Source: Metapseudomonas resinovorans DSM 21078 (GTDB lineage: Bacteria; Pseudomonadota; Gammaproteobacteria; Pseudomonadales; Pseudomonadaceae). Taken from it: a stretch of DNA of 64,000 bases. A program made the position numbers and the translations under genes. The stretch's first letter is position 1, and every line of letters starts with the position of its first letter. The DNA is taken from contig NZ_AUIE01000009.1 of assembly GCF_000423545.1 (NCBI RefSeq), positions 150,803 through 214,802 of the forward strand, in the 5' to 3' direction. A model generated the notes under the pieces. That model had not been told where the DNA came from, did not search any database, and saw nothing but the letters and a program-made list of their open reading frames with translations. Positions 8,069 to 16,031 of the stretch are shown one piece after another.

Positions 8069-9727
8069 TCAGTGCGCTACGGCACCGCTGGCGCCCAGGC
8101 CAGTCTGGGAACGCACGAACTGCGGGTAGAAGCGCGCACGCTCCTCGTCTGCAGCGGTCGACTTGTCGGTGATCGAGAAGAACCAGATACCGACGAAGGC
8201 AACCAGGATGGAGAACAGCGCCGGGTACTCGTAGGGGTAGACCGGGGTCGCATGGCCGAGGATCTGTACCCAGATGGTTGGGCCGAGGACCATCAGGCCA
8301 ACGGCGGTGATCAGGCCGAGCCAGCCACCGATCATCGCGCCACGGGTGGTCAGCTTCTTCCAGTACATGGAGAGGATCAGGACCGGGAAGTTGCAGCTGG
8401 CGGCGATGGAGAAGGCCAGGCCGACCATGAAGGCGATGTTCTGCTTCTCGAACAGGATGCCAAGGCCGATGGCCACGAAGCCCAGGACCACGGTGGTGAT
8501 CTTCGATACGCGCAGCTCGTCCTTCTCGCTCGCCTTGCCCTTCTTGAACACGGAAGCGTAGAGGTCGTGGGACACGGCCGAGGCACCAGCCAGGGTCAGG
8601 CCGGCAACCACCGCCAGGATGGTGGCGAAGGCCACGGCGGAGATGAAGCCGAGGAACAGGCTGCCGCCCACGGCGTTGGCCAGGTGCACCGCCGCCATGT
8701 TGTTACCGCCCAGCAGCGCACCGGTGGCGTCCTTGAAGGCCGGGTTGGTGCTGACCAGCAGGATCGCGCCAAAGCCAATGATGAAGGTCAGGATGTAGAA
8801 GTAGCCGATGAAGCCAGTGGCGTAGAACACCGACTTGCGGGCTTCCTTGGCGTCGCTGACGGTGAAGAAGCGCATCAGGATGTGCGGCAGGCCGGCGGTA
8901 CCGAACATCAGGGCCAGGCCGAGGGAGATGGCGGAGATCGGGTCTTTCACCAGGCCGCCGGGGCTCATGATGGCCTCGCCTTTCGGGTGTACCTTGATGG
9001 CTTCGCTGAACAGGGCAGCGATGTCGAAGTTGACGTGCTTGAGCACCATGATCGCCATGAAGGAGGCGCCGGAGAGCAGCAGAACCGCCTTGATGATCTG
9101 CACCCAGGTGGTGGCCAGCATGCCGCCGAACAGCACGTAGAGCACCATCAGCACGCCCACCAGGACCACGGCCACGTGGTAGTTGAGGCCGAACAGCAAC
9201 TCGATCAGCTTGCCGGCGCCGACCATCTGCGCAATCAGGTAGAAGGCCACGACCACCAGCGAACCGCTGGCGGACAGGGTGCGGATTTCCTTCTGCTTCA
9301 GACGATAAGAGGCAACGTCGGCGAAGGTGTACTTGCCGAGGTTACGCAGGCGTTCGGCGATCAGGAACAGGATCACCGGCCAGCCCACCAGGAAGCCGAT
9401 GGAGTAGATCAGGCCGTCGTAGCCGGAGGTGAACACCAGGGCGGAAATACCCAGGAAAGACGCCGCCGACATGTAGTCACCGGCGATTGCCAGACCGTTC
9501 TGGAAACCGGTGATGCTGCCACCGGCGGTGTAGAAGTCGGAGGCCGACTTGCTGCGTTTGGAGGCCCAGTAGGTGATGTACAGGGTGGCGCCGACGAAGG
9601 CGACGAACATGACGATGGCCGAGGCGTTCAGCGGCTGCCGCTGGACATCGCCCTCGATGGCACCGGCAGCCCAGAGGGCGGGCGCCACGACCATCAGGCC
9701 GAGGACGGCAAGGATGCGCGCGATCAT
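8069..9727 (-). CDS. actP: Cation/acetate symporter ActP
   Basis: 552 residues with a signal-like first segment ([20 protein letters not shown]) and 13 membrane helices of the sodium:solute symporter family. [28 protein letters not shown] is the typical ActP first-core-helix segment. It imports acetate and related short acids across the inner membrane. Its ATG overlaps the stop codon of yjcH by one base, as in the usual yjcH-actP pair. An acs gene is not in the window. Palindromes upstream of yjcH suggest control by the CrbS system, whose sensor gene lies at 50453. Confidence 0.93.
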   Translation of the reverse strand: MIARILAVLGLMVVAPALWAAGAIEGDVQRQPLNASAIVMFVAFVGATLYITYWASKRSKSASDFYTAGGSITGFQNGLAIAGDYMSAASFLGISALVFTSGYDGLIYSIGFLVGWPVILFLIAERLRNLGKYTFADVASYRLKQKEIRTLSASGSLVVVAFYLIAQMVGAGKLIELLFGLNYHVAVVLVGVLMVLYVLFGGMLATTWVQIIKAVLLLSGASFMAIMVLKHVNFDIAALFSEAIKVHPKGEAIMSPGGLVKDPISAISLGLALMFGTAGLPHILMRFFTVSDAKEARKSVFYATGFIGYFYILTFIIGFGAILLVSTNPAFKDATGALLGGNNMAAVHLANAVGGSLFLGFISAVAFATILAVVAGLTLAGASAVSHDLYASVFKKGKASEKDELRVSKITTVVLGFVAIGLGILFEKQNIAFMVGLAFSIAASCNFPVLILSMYWKKLTTRGAMIGGWLGLITAVGLMVLGPTIWVQILGHATPVYPYEYPALFSILVAFVGIWFFSITDKSTAADEERARFYPQFVRSQTGLGASGAVAH

Positions 9728-10035
9728 TACTGGACCTCCTTGAGGATCTCATGGTTCAGGCGGTCGAACTCGCCATTGGCGCGGCGAACGTAAATGCCGG
9801 TCAGCACGAAGGCCGACAGGATGAGACCGACACCGATCGGGATACCCCAGGTAACCGGAGAGTCAGGGCTGATGCGCGTGCCGAGCACTTGCGGCTCGAA
9901 GGCGATCAGGAGAATGAAGGCCAGATAAAGGCCCAGCATGATGGCAGAGAGTATCCAGGCGAAGCGCTCTCGCTTGGAAACCAGTTCCTGAAAGCGCGGA
10001 TTCTCCTGAATCCGCTTGTAGGTGCTGTCGTTCAT
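9727..10035 (-). CDS. yjcH: DUF485 membrane protein, ActP partner
   Basis: 102 residues: a soluble N-terminal stretch with the [16 protein letters not shown] pattern typical of DUF485, then two membrane helices. These small proteins are almost always encoded directly before ActP-type symporters and probably assist them. The ATG at 10035 gives the usual family length; longer upstream frames lack similarity. It is the first gene of the operon, so the promoter lies in 10036-10200. Confidence 0.9.
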   Translation of the reverse strand: MNDSTYKRIQENPRFQELVSKRERFAWILSAIMLGLYLAFILLIAFEPQVLGTRISPDSPVTWGIPIGVGLILSAFVLTGIYVRRANGEFDRLNHEILKEVQ

Positions 10036-10103
10036 TGTTGTTGTCCTCCACAGCGCGGGTTGCTGGTGGAGCCAACAATAGAACGGTCGTACAAGCACAA
10101 CAG

Positions 10104-10145
10104 ACGACCTTAGTCGTAACTCGAGACCAATATCGACCAAGGTCG
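10104..10145. promoter_or_regulatory. Two palindromic activator-type sites before yjcH-actP
   Basis: ACGACCTTAGTCGT at 10104-10117 and CGACCAAGGTCG at 10134-10145 share the half-site CGACC-GGTCG and are centred 29 bases apart, about 75-110 bases upstream of yjcH. On the other strand the second reads CGACCTTGGTCG, identical to the core of the palindrome before crbS at 50349-50360. Probable binding sites of the acetate-responsive regulator CrbR/ErdR (inference). Confidence 0.55.
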
Positions 10146-10230
10146 TACACAAGCCATACAACAAAACTATCAGAACCATGCTGGATGAACATTTCCATCC
10201 ATCGTTTGGCAGGTCTAGCCTGAGCACATT

Positions 10231-10249
10231 GAATAATCATTCTCATTGC
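10231..10249. promoter_or_regulatory. Fur-box-like sequence
   Basis: TGAATAATCATTCTCATTG; its complement contains AATGAGAATGATTATT, made of the NATNAT-type hexamers of Fur sites. It ends 11 bases before the ATG of the DUF2061 gene, a repressor-like position. Confidence 0.55.
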
Positions 10250-10260
10250 TGAGGTGCGCC

Positions 10261-10485
10261 ATGCTCAAGACCGTGACCTTCACCCTCATGCACTTCTGCA
10301 TTGCCTTCAGCGTGGCCTATGCCCTGACCGGCAGCCTGACGGTTGGTGGACTGGTGGCGGCGGTCGAGCCACTGTGCAACTCGGTAGGTTTCTACTTCCA
10401 CGAGAAGATCTGGAAGCGCTTCGAGAAGGGCGACAAGCCGAAACAGGAAATCCCCAAGCACGCCTGGTTGCACCATCACGCGTAA
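10261..10485 (+). CDS. DUF2061 small membrane protein
   Basis: 74 residues with the DUF2061 pattern: a first hydrophobic segment (TFTLMHFCIAFSVAYALTGS), a second around LVAAVEPLCNSVGFYFHEKIW, then a charged tail ending in HHHA. The family has no known function. The ATG at 10261 has GAGG upstream; a TTG start 15 bases earlier is less likely. A Fur-box-like sequence covers its leader, so it may respond to iron. Confidence 0.85.
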   Translation: MLKTVTFTLMHFCIAFSVAYALTGSLTVGGLVAAVEPLCNSVGFYFHEKIWKRFEKGDKPKQEIPKHAWLHHHA

Positions 10486-10586
10486 CGGACATTCCCTGTG
10501 CGGATTTTCCACTGCGGGCCGTAGGAGCGATGAGGGCTAATCCGCTAAGATGCGCGGCTTTGCCCCCAACGCAAGCACCCTTAGCC

Positions 10587-12137
10587 ATGAGTCAGAACGC
10601 CCGTTTCCCTGCACTCCCCTACCTGTTCTCCTTCCTGATCGCCGCCTTGGCCCTCGCAGGCCTCTGGTATGGCCTGGGCAAGCCGGTGATCCTGCCGGAC
10701 GCTGCCACCCCCAGCCACAAGCTGCAGTGCGCGTCCTACAGCCCCTTCGACAAGGACCAGTCGCCGTTCGATCAGCCCTTCGTGCTGCGCCCCGAACGCA
10801 TGGACGCTGACCTGGCCCTGCTGGCAACCCGCTTCCACTGCGTGCGCACCTACTCGATGACCGGTCTGGAAGCCATTCCGGAGCTGGCCCGCAAACACGG
10901 CCTGAAGCTGATGCTAGGCGCCTGGGTGAACGGCAACCCGCTGGACACCCAGAAAGAGATCGAGGCCCTGATCAAGGCCGCCAACGCCAACCCGGACGTG
11001 GTGCAGTCAGTGATCGTGGGCAACGAGACCCTGCTGCGCAAGGAAGTCACCGGCGCCCAACTGGCCAAGCTGATCGAGCAGGTCAAGGCCCAGGTGAAGC
11101 AGCCGGTGACCTACGCAGACGTTTGGGAATTCTGGCTGAAGCACCCGGAAGTCGCTCCGGCAGTGGACTTCCTGACCATCCACCTGCTGCCCTACTGGGA
11201 AGACGACCCTGCCGGCATCGACCAGGCCCTGCGCCATGCGGCCGAGATCCGCCAGGTGTTCGGCAACCGCTTCGCACCCAAGGACATCTTCATCGGTGAA
11301 ACCGGCTGGCCCAGCGAAGGCCGCCAGCGCGAAACCGCGGTACCGAGCCGGGTCAACGAAGCCAAGTTCATTCGTGGCTTCGTTGCCATGGCCGAGCAGA
11401 ACGGTTGGGGCTACAACCTGATCGAAGCCTTCGACCAGCCCTGGAAGCGCGCCAGTGAAGGCGCGGTCGGCGGTTACTGGGGCCTGTTCGATGCCGACCG
11501 CCAGGACAAAGGCGTGCTCGCCGGTCCGGTCAGCAACCTGCCCAACTGGCCGATGTGGCTGGGCGTTTCCGGTCTGATTTTCCTCGCCACCCTGGCACTC
11601 GCCGGTCGCCCTGCCTCCAACCGCGCCGCCCTGCTGCTACCGCTGCTGGCGGCCGTGGGCGCTGCCTGCATCGGCCTGTGGGGCGAAATGGCGCGCGTCA
11701 CCAGCCGCTTCGTCGGTGAATGGTTGTGGGCGGCCTTCCTGGTTGGACTCAATCTGATCGTCCTGGCCCACGGCGCCCTGGCCCTGTCCGCCCGTGGCGG
11801 AGCGCGCAGTCGCCTGTTCGACTGGCTGGAAACCCGTGGCGGCTGGTGGCTGGCTGCGTCCGGTTTCGCCGGCGCAGTGCTGATGCTGGCCCTGGTGTTC
11901 GATGCCCGCTACCGCAGTTTCCCCAGCGCCGCCCTGCTGCTGCCGGCCCTGGTCTACCTGTTCCGCCCAGTGGCCGCCCCGCGCCGCGAGATCGCGCTGA
12001 TGGCGGTCCTGATCGGCGCCGGCATCGTGCCCCAGCTCTATGAAGAAACCCTGGGTAACGTCCAGGCCATCGGTTGGGCCGCCGTAAGCACCCTGCTACT
12101 GGCTGCCTTGTGGCGGAGCCTGCGGGTTCGCGACTGA
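10587..12137 (+). CDS. Membrane-anchored GH17 beta-1,3-glucan enzyme
   Basis: 516 residues. An N-terminal membrane anchor (about 10-30) is followed by a periplasmic GH17-like domain (about 45-320) with both expected acidic residues: E147 in VGNETLL (acid/base) and E238 in GETGWPSEG (nucleophile). From residue 325 on there are about seven further membrane helices. GH17 proteins of Pseudomonas can cleave or transfer beta-1,3-glucan chains, for example in cyclic or periplasmic glucan synthesis. Here no glycosyltransferase domain or neighbour is visible, so the glucan source is unknown. The ATG at 10587 is chosen over the long upstream extension, which only overlaps the DUF2061 gene in another frame. 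Confidence 0.8.
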   Translation: MSQNARFPALPYLFSFLIAALALAGLWYGLGKPVILPDAATPSHKLQCASYSPFDKDQSPFDQPFVLRPERMDADLALLATRFHCVRTYSMTGLEAIPELARKHGLKLMLGAWVNGNPLDTQKEIEALIKAANANPDVVQSVIVGNETLLRKEVTGAQLAKLIEQVKAQVKQPVTYADVWEFWLKHPEVAPAVDFLTIHLLPYWEDDPAGIDQALRHAAEIRQVFGNRFAPKDIFIGETGWPSEGRQRETAVPSRVNEAKFIRGFVAMAEQNGWGYNLIEAFDQPWKRASEGAVGGYWGLFDADRQDKGVLAGPVSNLPNWPMWLGVSGLIFLATLALAGRPASNRAALLLPLLAAVGAACIGLWGEMARVTSRFVGEWLWAAFLVGLNLIVLAHGALALSARGGARSRLFDWLETRGGWWLAASGFAGAVLMLALVFDARYRSFPSAALLLPALVYLFRPVAAPRREIALMAVLIGAGIVPQLYEETLGNVQAIGWAAVSTLLLAALWRSLRVRD

Positions 12138-12208
12138 GCCGTCCTCACCCTGACCGCTCTCCTTCGGGGAGCGGTAGGTGCGATTTCAGGACGGGACACC
12201 GGCAACAA

Positions 12209-12235
12209 AAAAGGACGCTTGAAGCGTCCTTCTTT
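12209..12235. terminator. Bidirectional intrinsic terminator
   Basis: A 9-bp stem (AAGGACGCT with AGCGTCCTT, 12211-12231) is flanked by A on the left and T on the right, serving the convergent GH17 gene and the membrane protein gene at 12251-12634. A second hairpin (CCGCTCTCC-TTCG-GGGAGCGG) lies just before it at about 12152-12173. Confidence 0.8.
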
Positions 12236-12250
12236 GCACCTGTTGAATCC

Positions 12251-12634
12251 TCAGGCCGGTACGGGCACCGACTCCACCTGGCGGCGCACCAGCCGCAGGC
12301 CGGCGATGACACAGGCGAAAACCGCGAGGCTGGCGGTGTACAGCACCAGGGCCGGCAGGGCAAAGAGCAGCGCCAGCAAGGCCAGGCCCCAGCCGGCACG
12401 GCCCGGTACGAAGAAAGCCACCAGGGCGGCAGCGAACCCGATCCAGGCGATGACACGGAAGTGGATCAGCAGCCCCAGGCCAGCGCGCACCTGGCACTCC
12501 CAGCGTTGCGCTTCGTCGACGCACAGGCCGACCCACTGGCCGTCCTCCATCAGGGCGAAACGAACCCCGTAGCTGGCGGCCAGCCAGAGCGGCAGCAGAA
12601 TCAGCAGCAGGATGAGGGACGAACGGCTGGACAT
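12251..12634 (-). CDS. Hypothetical membrane protein
   Basis: 127 residues with about four predicted membrane helices and a short loop holding two Cys (VGLCVDEAQRWECQVRAG) that could form a disulfide on the periplasmic side. The start ATG at 12634 has GGAGAG upstream; the longer frame upstream has no conserved character. I do not recognise the family. It ends before the shared terminator at 12211. Confidence 0.7.
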   Translation of the reverse strand: MSSRSSLILLLILLPLWLAASYGVRFALMEDGQWVGLCVDEAQRWECQVRAGLGLLIHFRVIAWIGFAAALVAFFVPGRAGWGLALLALLFALPALVLYTASLAVFACVIAGLRLVRRQVESVPVPA

Positions 12635-12820
12635 GGTTCTCTCCGAATGGGTAAGCGGCGCCAAGGATACCCCCGCGATGGCGCTATGCAAGAACCTTCC
12701 AACAATCTGCCACACCCTGGCCTGACGTACGGCCCGCACTCACAGGACTTGCAGTTGTCATAGGCTCGGTATTCACTCATGACGTTCGCTTATAAGGAAC
12801 GCGACCCGGCGGCCCTGACA

Positions 12821-12852
12821 GGCAAGGCCCGGGGGAGTGACTGGGGCCTGCC
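12821..12852 (+). other. Long-stem hairpin in the leader of the hydrolase gene
   Basis: GGCAAGGCCC (12821-12830) pairs with GGGCCTGCC (12844-12852) with one bulged A. It sits about 50 bases before the ATG of the 12902 gene in a GC-rich leader. No T-run follows. It may affect mRNA stability; no known riboswitch consensus is recognised. Confidence 0.4.
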
Positions 12853-12901
12853 CGCAACCGCGGGATCCGGGCTCCGCAGAATCTGAACAGGGACCTTTCC
12901 T

Positions 12902-14197
12902 ATGCTCCGTCTTCGCCTTGCTGCCCTACTGGGCAGCCTGACCCTCTGCGCTCCCGTGCTGGCCGCGGACCTGGATGCAGCCAGTTATGGCTTTCCGATC
13001 ACCAACCCTTTCGAGGCGACCATCGCCACCACGCCGCCGGACCTGCGCAGCGCGGTGCCGACGGACGATGACATCGACCAGTCCGACTATGACCTGAAGC
13101 TGCGTCCAGAGCGCGAAAGCGAGTTGCCGGACAATTTCTGGTCGGTGAAGAAGTTGCGCTACCGCCTCGCCAAGCAAAAGGGCCCAGCCCCGCTGGTGTT
13201 CGTCATTGCCGGCACGGGCGGCCACTACGCCAGCACCCATGCCGAGACGCTGAAGAAGCTGTTCTACGGCGCTGGTTACCACGTGGTGCAACTCTCCTCG
13301 CCCACCAGCTACGACTTCATGGTCGCCGCCTCGCGTCATGCGACCCCAGGACTTTCGGCCGAAGACGCCGACGACCTCTATCGGGTGATGCAGGCCGTAC
13401 GTGCCCAACATCCGAGCCTGCCAATCACCGACTTCTACCTCACCGGATACAGCCTCGGCGCCCTTGAGGCGGCCTTCGTCAGCCACCTGGACGAAACCCG
13501 CCGCAGCTTCAACTTCAAGCGGGTATTGCTGCTCAATCCGCCGGTGAACCTCTATACCTCGGTGACTAACCTCGACCGCCTTGTGCAGACCCGCGTGAAG
13601 GGCGTCGACGACACCACCACCTTCTACCAGGTGGTGCTGGGCAAGCTGACCCGCTACTTCCAGCAGAAGGGCTACATCGACCTCAATGACGCCCTGCTGT
13701 ACGACTTCCAGGAATCCAGACAGCGGCTGTCCAACGAGCAGATGGCGATGCTGATCGGCACGGCCTTCCGCTTCTCCTCCTCGGACATCGCCTTCACCTC
13801 GGACCTGATCAACCATCGCGGCCTGATCACTCCGGTGCAGTTGTCCATCAGCGAAGGCACCAGCCTGACGCCCTTCTACAAGCGCGCCCTGCAGTGCGAT
13901 TTCGACTGCTACATGACCGAGCAACTGATTCCCTACTGGCGCGCCCGCTACGACGGCGGCAGCCTGACCCAACTGATCGACCAGGTCAGCCTCTATGCCC
14001 TGGAGGACTACCTGAAAGACAACAGCAAGATTGCCGTGATGCACAACGCCGACGACCTCATCCTCGGCCCCGGCGACCTGGGTTTCCTGCGCCGCACCCT
14101 GGGCGACCGCTTGACCGTCTACCCCCATGGCGGGCACTGCGGCAACCTCAACTACCGCGTCAACGGCGACGCCATGCTGGAGTTCTTCCGTGGCTAA
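12902..14197 (+). CDS. Secreted alpha/beta hydrolase, partner of MlaA-like protein
   Basis: 431 residues with a cleavable signal peptide (about 1-22, ending VLAA). The nucleophile elbow GYSLG places Ser184; Asp384 or Asp385 (NADDL) and His409 or His412 (PHGGHCGN) complete a plausible triad, so this is a periplasmic alpha/beta-fold hydrolase. Databases sometimes call relatives serine/threonine kinase, which the sequence does not support. Its last 8 bases overlap the start of the mlaA-like gene, so the two are probably translated together, and the hydrolase may act on phospholipids or other lipids handled by MlaA. Substrate unproven. Confidence 0.75.
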   Translation: MLRLRLAALLGSLTLCAPVLAADLDAASYGFPITNPFEATIATTPPDLRSAVPTDDDIDQSDYDLKLRPERESELPDNFWSVKKLRYRLAKQKGPAPLVFVIAGTGGHYASTHAETLKKLFYGAGYHVVQLSSPTSYDFMVAASRHATPGLSAEDADDLYRVMQAVRAQHPSLPITDFYLTGYSLGALEAAFVSHLDETRRSFNFKRVLLLNPPVNLYTSVTNLDRLVQTRVKGVDDTTTFYQVVLGKLTRYFQQKGYIDLNDALLYDFQESRQRLSNEQMAMLIGTAFRFSSSDIAFTSDLINHRGLITPVQLSISEGTSLTPFYKRALQCDFDCYMTEQLIPYWRARYDGGSLTQLIDQVSLYALEDYLKDNSKIAVMHNADDLILGPGDLGFLRRTLGDRLTVYPHGGHCGNLNYRVNGDAMLEFFRG

Positions 14198-14954
14198 GAA
14201 AGCACTCTTGATCGCCCTACTGCTGGCAAGCCCCCTGGCTCGAGCCCAGGAGCCCGACCAGGACGGCTTCACTCAGCCGCTGAAAGACCTGAAATTCAAC
14301 CCCGGCCTGGATCAGCGCGAGTTCGAACGCTCGACCCTCAACGCACTGAGCGTCTACGACCCTTACGAGTCCTGGAACCGGCGGGTCTATCACTTCAACT
14401 ATCGCTTCGACGAATGGGTGTTCCTGCCCGTGGTGCGCGGCTATCGCTACGTCACACCGGGATTCGTGCGCAGCGGCGTGAGCAATTTCTTCAGCAACCT
14501 GGGCGATGTGCCGAACCTGCTTAACAGCCTGCTCCAGCTCAAGGGACAACGCTCCATGGAAATCACCGGGCGCCTGCTGCTGAACACCACCATCGGCGTC
14601 GCCGGCCTCTGGGACCCGGCCGCACGCATCGGGCTGCCCAGGCAGACTGAGGACTTCGGCCAGACCCTGGGCTATTACGGCGTCACCGACGGGCCCTACC
14701 TGATGCTGCCGATCCTCGGCCCGTCCAACCTGCGGGACACCGGCGGGCTGGTGGTGGACTACCTCGCCGACTACCAGATCAACTTCCTCAACGTGCCGGA
14801 AGTCAGCAGTGACCACCCGGAGATCACTGCGTTGCGCATGGTGGACAAGCGCTACACCACCAAATTCCGCTACGGCCAGCTCAACACGCCCTTCGAGTAC
14901 GAGAAGCTGCGCTACGTCTACACCGAGTCGCGCAAGCTGCAGATCGCCGAGTGA
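14190..14954 (+). CDS. mlaA: MlaA/VacJ-like outer-membrane lipid-asymmetry protein without lipobox
   Basis: 254 residues. After the leader comes the MlaA core: SVYDPYESWNRRVYHFNYRFDEW, then FFSNLGDVPNLLNSLLQ, GLWDPAARIGL and GLVVDYLADY, all hallmarks of VacJ/MlaA, which removes phospholipids from the outer leaflet of the outer membrane. Start GTG at 14190, overlapping the hydrolase gene by 8 bases. The leader (MAKKALLIALLLASPLARAQEP) has no Cys, so it would be cut by signal peptidase I rather than lipidated. Canonical MlaA is a lipoprotein, so this is probably a paralogue with a modified attachment. Confidence 0.85.
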   Translation: MAKKALLIALLLASPLARAQEPDQDGFTQPLKDLKFNPGLDQREFERSTLNALSVYDPYESWNRRVYHFNYRFDEWVFLPVVRGYRYVTPGFVRSGVSNFFSNLGDVPNLLNSLLQLKGQRSMEITGRLLLNTTIGVAGLWDPAARIGLPRQTEDFGQTLGYYGVTDGPYLMLPILGPSNLRDTGGLVVDYLADYQINFLNVPEVSSDHPEITALRMVDKRYTTKFRYGQLNTPFEYEKLRYVYTESRKLQIAE

Positions 14955-15177
14955 GGCCTCTGGCCTGACTCGGCGGGGTGAAATCATTCACTCAGGGCGG
15001 CGAAGCTGCCCCCTTGCCGCGTCAGGCCGAACCTTCGGTCCGGTTGGCGAATGAATTCGCCCCCACAGATAGCGCCAGAAATATCCACTAATTCGATATA
15101 AACAAAGCAAAATCACGCACAATTGATCCAATTTATAGGAGTAGGATCGCGCTCATTCCAACCTTGAGGAGGTCCAG

Positions 15178-16023
15178 ATGAGCTATCGCCAGATTCTCGA
15201 ACAACGTCCCGGTCAACCGGCATCCGACGGCGCCGGGGTCAACCTGACGCGCGTCTTTGCCGAGCAGGGCGTGCCCCGCTTCGACCCCTTCCTGATGCTC
15301 GACGAGTTTGGCTCGGCCAACCCGGACGACTATGTCGCCGGCTTCCCGCCGCACCCGCACCGAGGCTTCGAGACCATCACCTACATGCTCGAAGGGCGCA
15401 TGCGCCATGAAGACCATCTGGGCAATAGCGGCCTGCTGCAAAACGGCGGCGTGCAATGGATGACCGCCGCGCGCGGGATCATCCACAGCGAGATGCCGGA
15501 GCAGGAAGAAGGCGTGATGCGCGGCTTCCAGATCTGGCTCAACCTGCCGGGCAAGGACAAGATGGGCGACCCTGGCTACCGCGACTTCGATCCGGTGGAG
15601 ATTCCGCGGGTACGCGCGGCTGAAGGCGTCGAGGCACGGGTGATCGCCGGCCGCTTCGACGATGGCGAGATCAGCCAAGAGGGCGCCGTGCAACGTCCGC
15701 ATTCCGAACCGCATATCTTCGACCTAGACCTCCCCGCCCACAGCCGGGTTTCACCACGTCTGGCGGACGGCCTGCGGGTGCTGCTTTACGTCTACGAGGG
15801 GGATGTACACGTCAATGGCCAGTCCATTGGCAAAGGGCGCCTGGCGCGTCTCTCCGAGAAAGGTGCGCTGGAGATCGCCACCGACGCTGGGGCGAAGGTC
15901 CTGCTGCTGGCTGGACGCCCCCTGGGCGAGCCCATCGTCCAGTACGGTCCCTTCGTGATGAACAGCCGCGAGGAAATCGAGCAGGCCCTTCGGGACTACC
16001 GAGACGGCGTCTTCGGTCAGTGA
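15178..16023 (+). CDS. Pirin family protein (cupin)
   Basis: 281 residues, two-cupin pirin layout. The metal ligands of the N-terminal cupin are present: H59 and H61 (PHPHRGFETITY) and H103 and E105 (IIHSEMP). Bacterial pirins act as quercetin 2,3-dioxygenase or as redox-responsive partners of other enzymes. TTGAGGAGG precedes the ATG at a good spacing, and an AT-rich stretch at about 15070-15150 probably holds the promoter. Monocistronic: the patatin gene downstream is convergent. Confidence 0.9.
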   Translation: MSYRQILEQRPGQPASDGAGVNLTRVFAEQGVPRFDPFLMLDEFGSANPDDYVAGFPPHPHRGFETITYMLEGRMRHEDHLGNSGLLQNGGVQWMTAARGIIHSEMPEQEEGVMRGFQIWLNLPGKDKMGDPGYRDFDPVEIPRVRAAEGVEARVIAGRFDDGEISQEGAVQRPHSEPHIFDLDLPAHSRVSPRLADGLRVLLYVYEGDVHVNGQSIGKGRLARLSEKGALEIATDAGAKVLLLAGRPLGEPIVQYGPFVMNSREEIEQALRDYRDGVFGQ

Positions 16024-16031
16024 CGCAGGGG

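Noticed and set aside
8072..9793. Very long open frame on the plus strand opposite actP
   Set aside because: It is the mirror of a highly biased, clearly recognisable gene; its translation is rich in Gly, His, Gln and Asp without any domain. GC-rich codon bias produces such frames.
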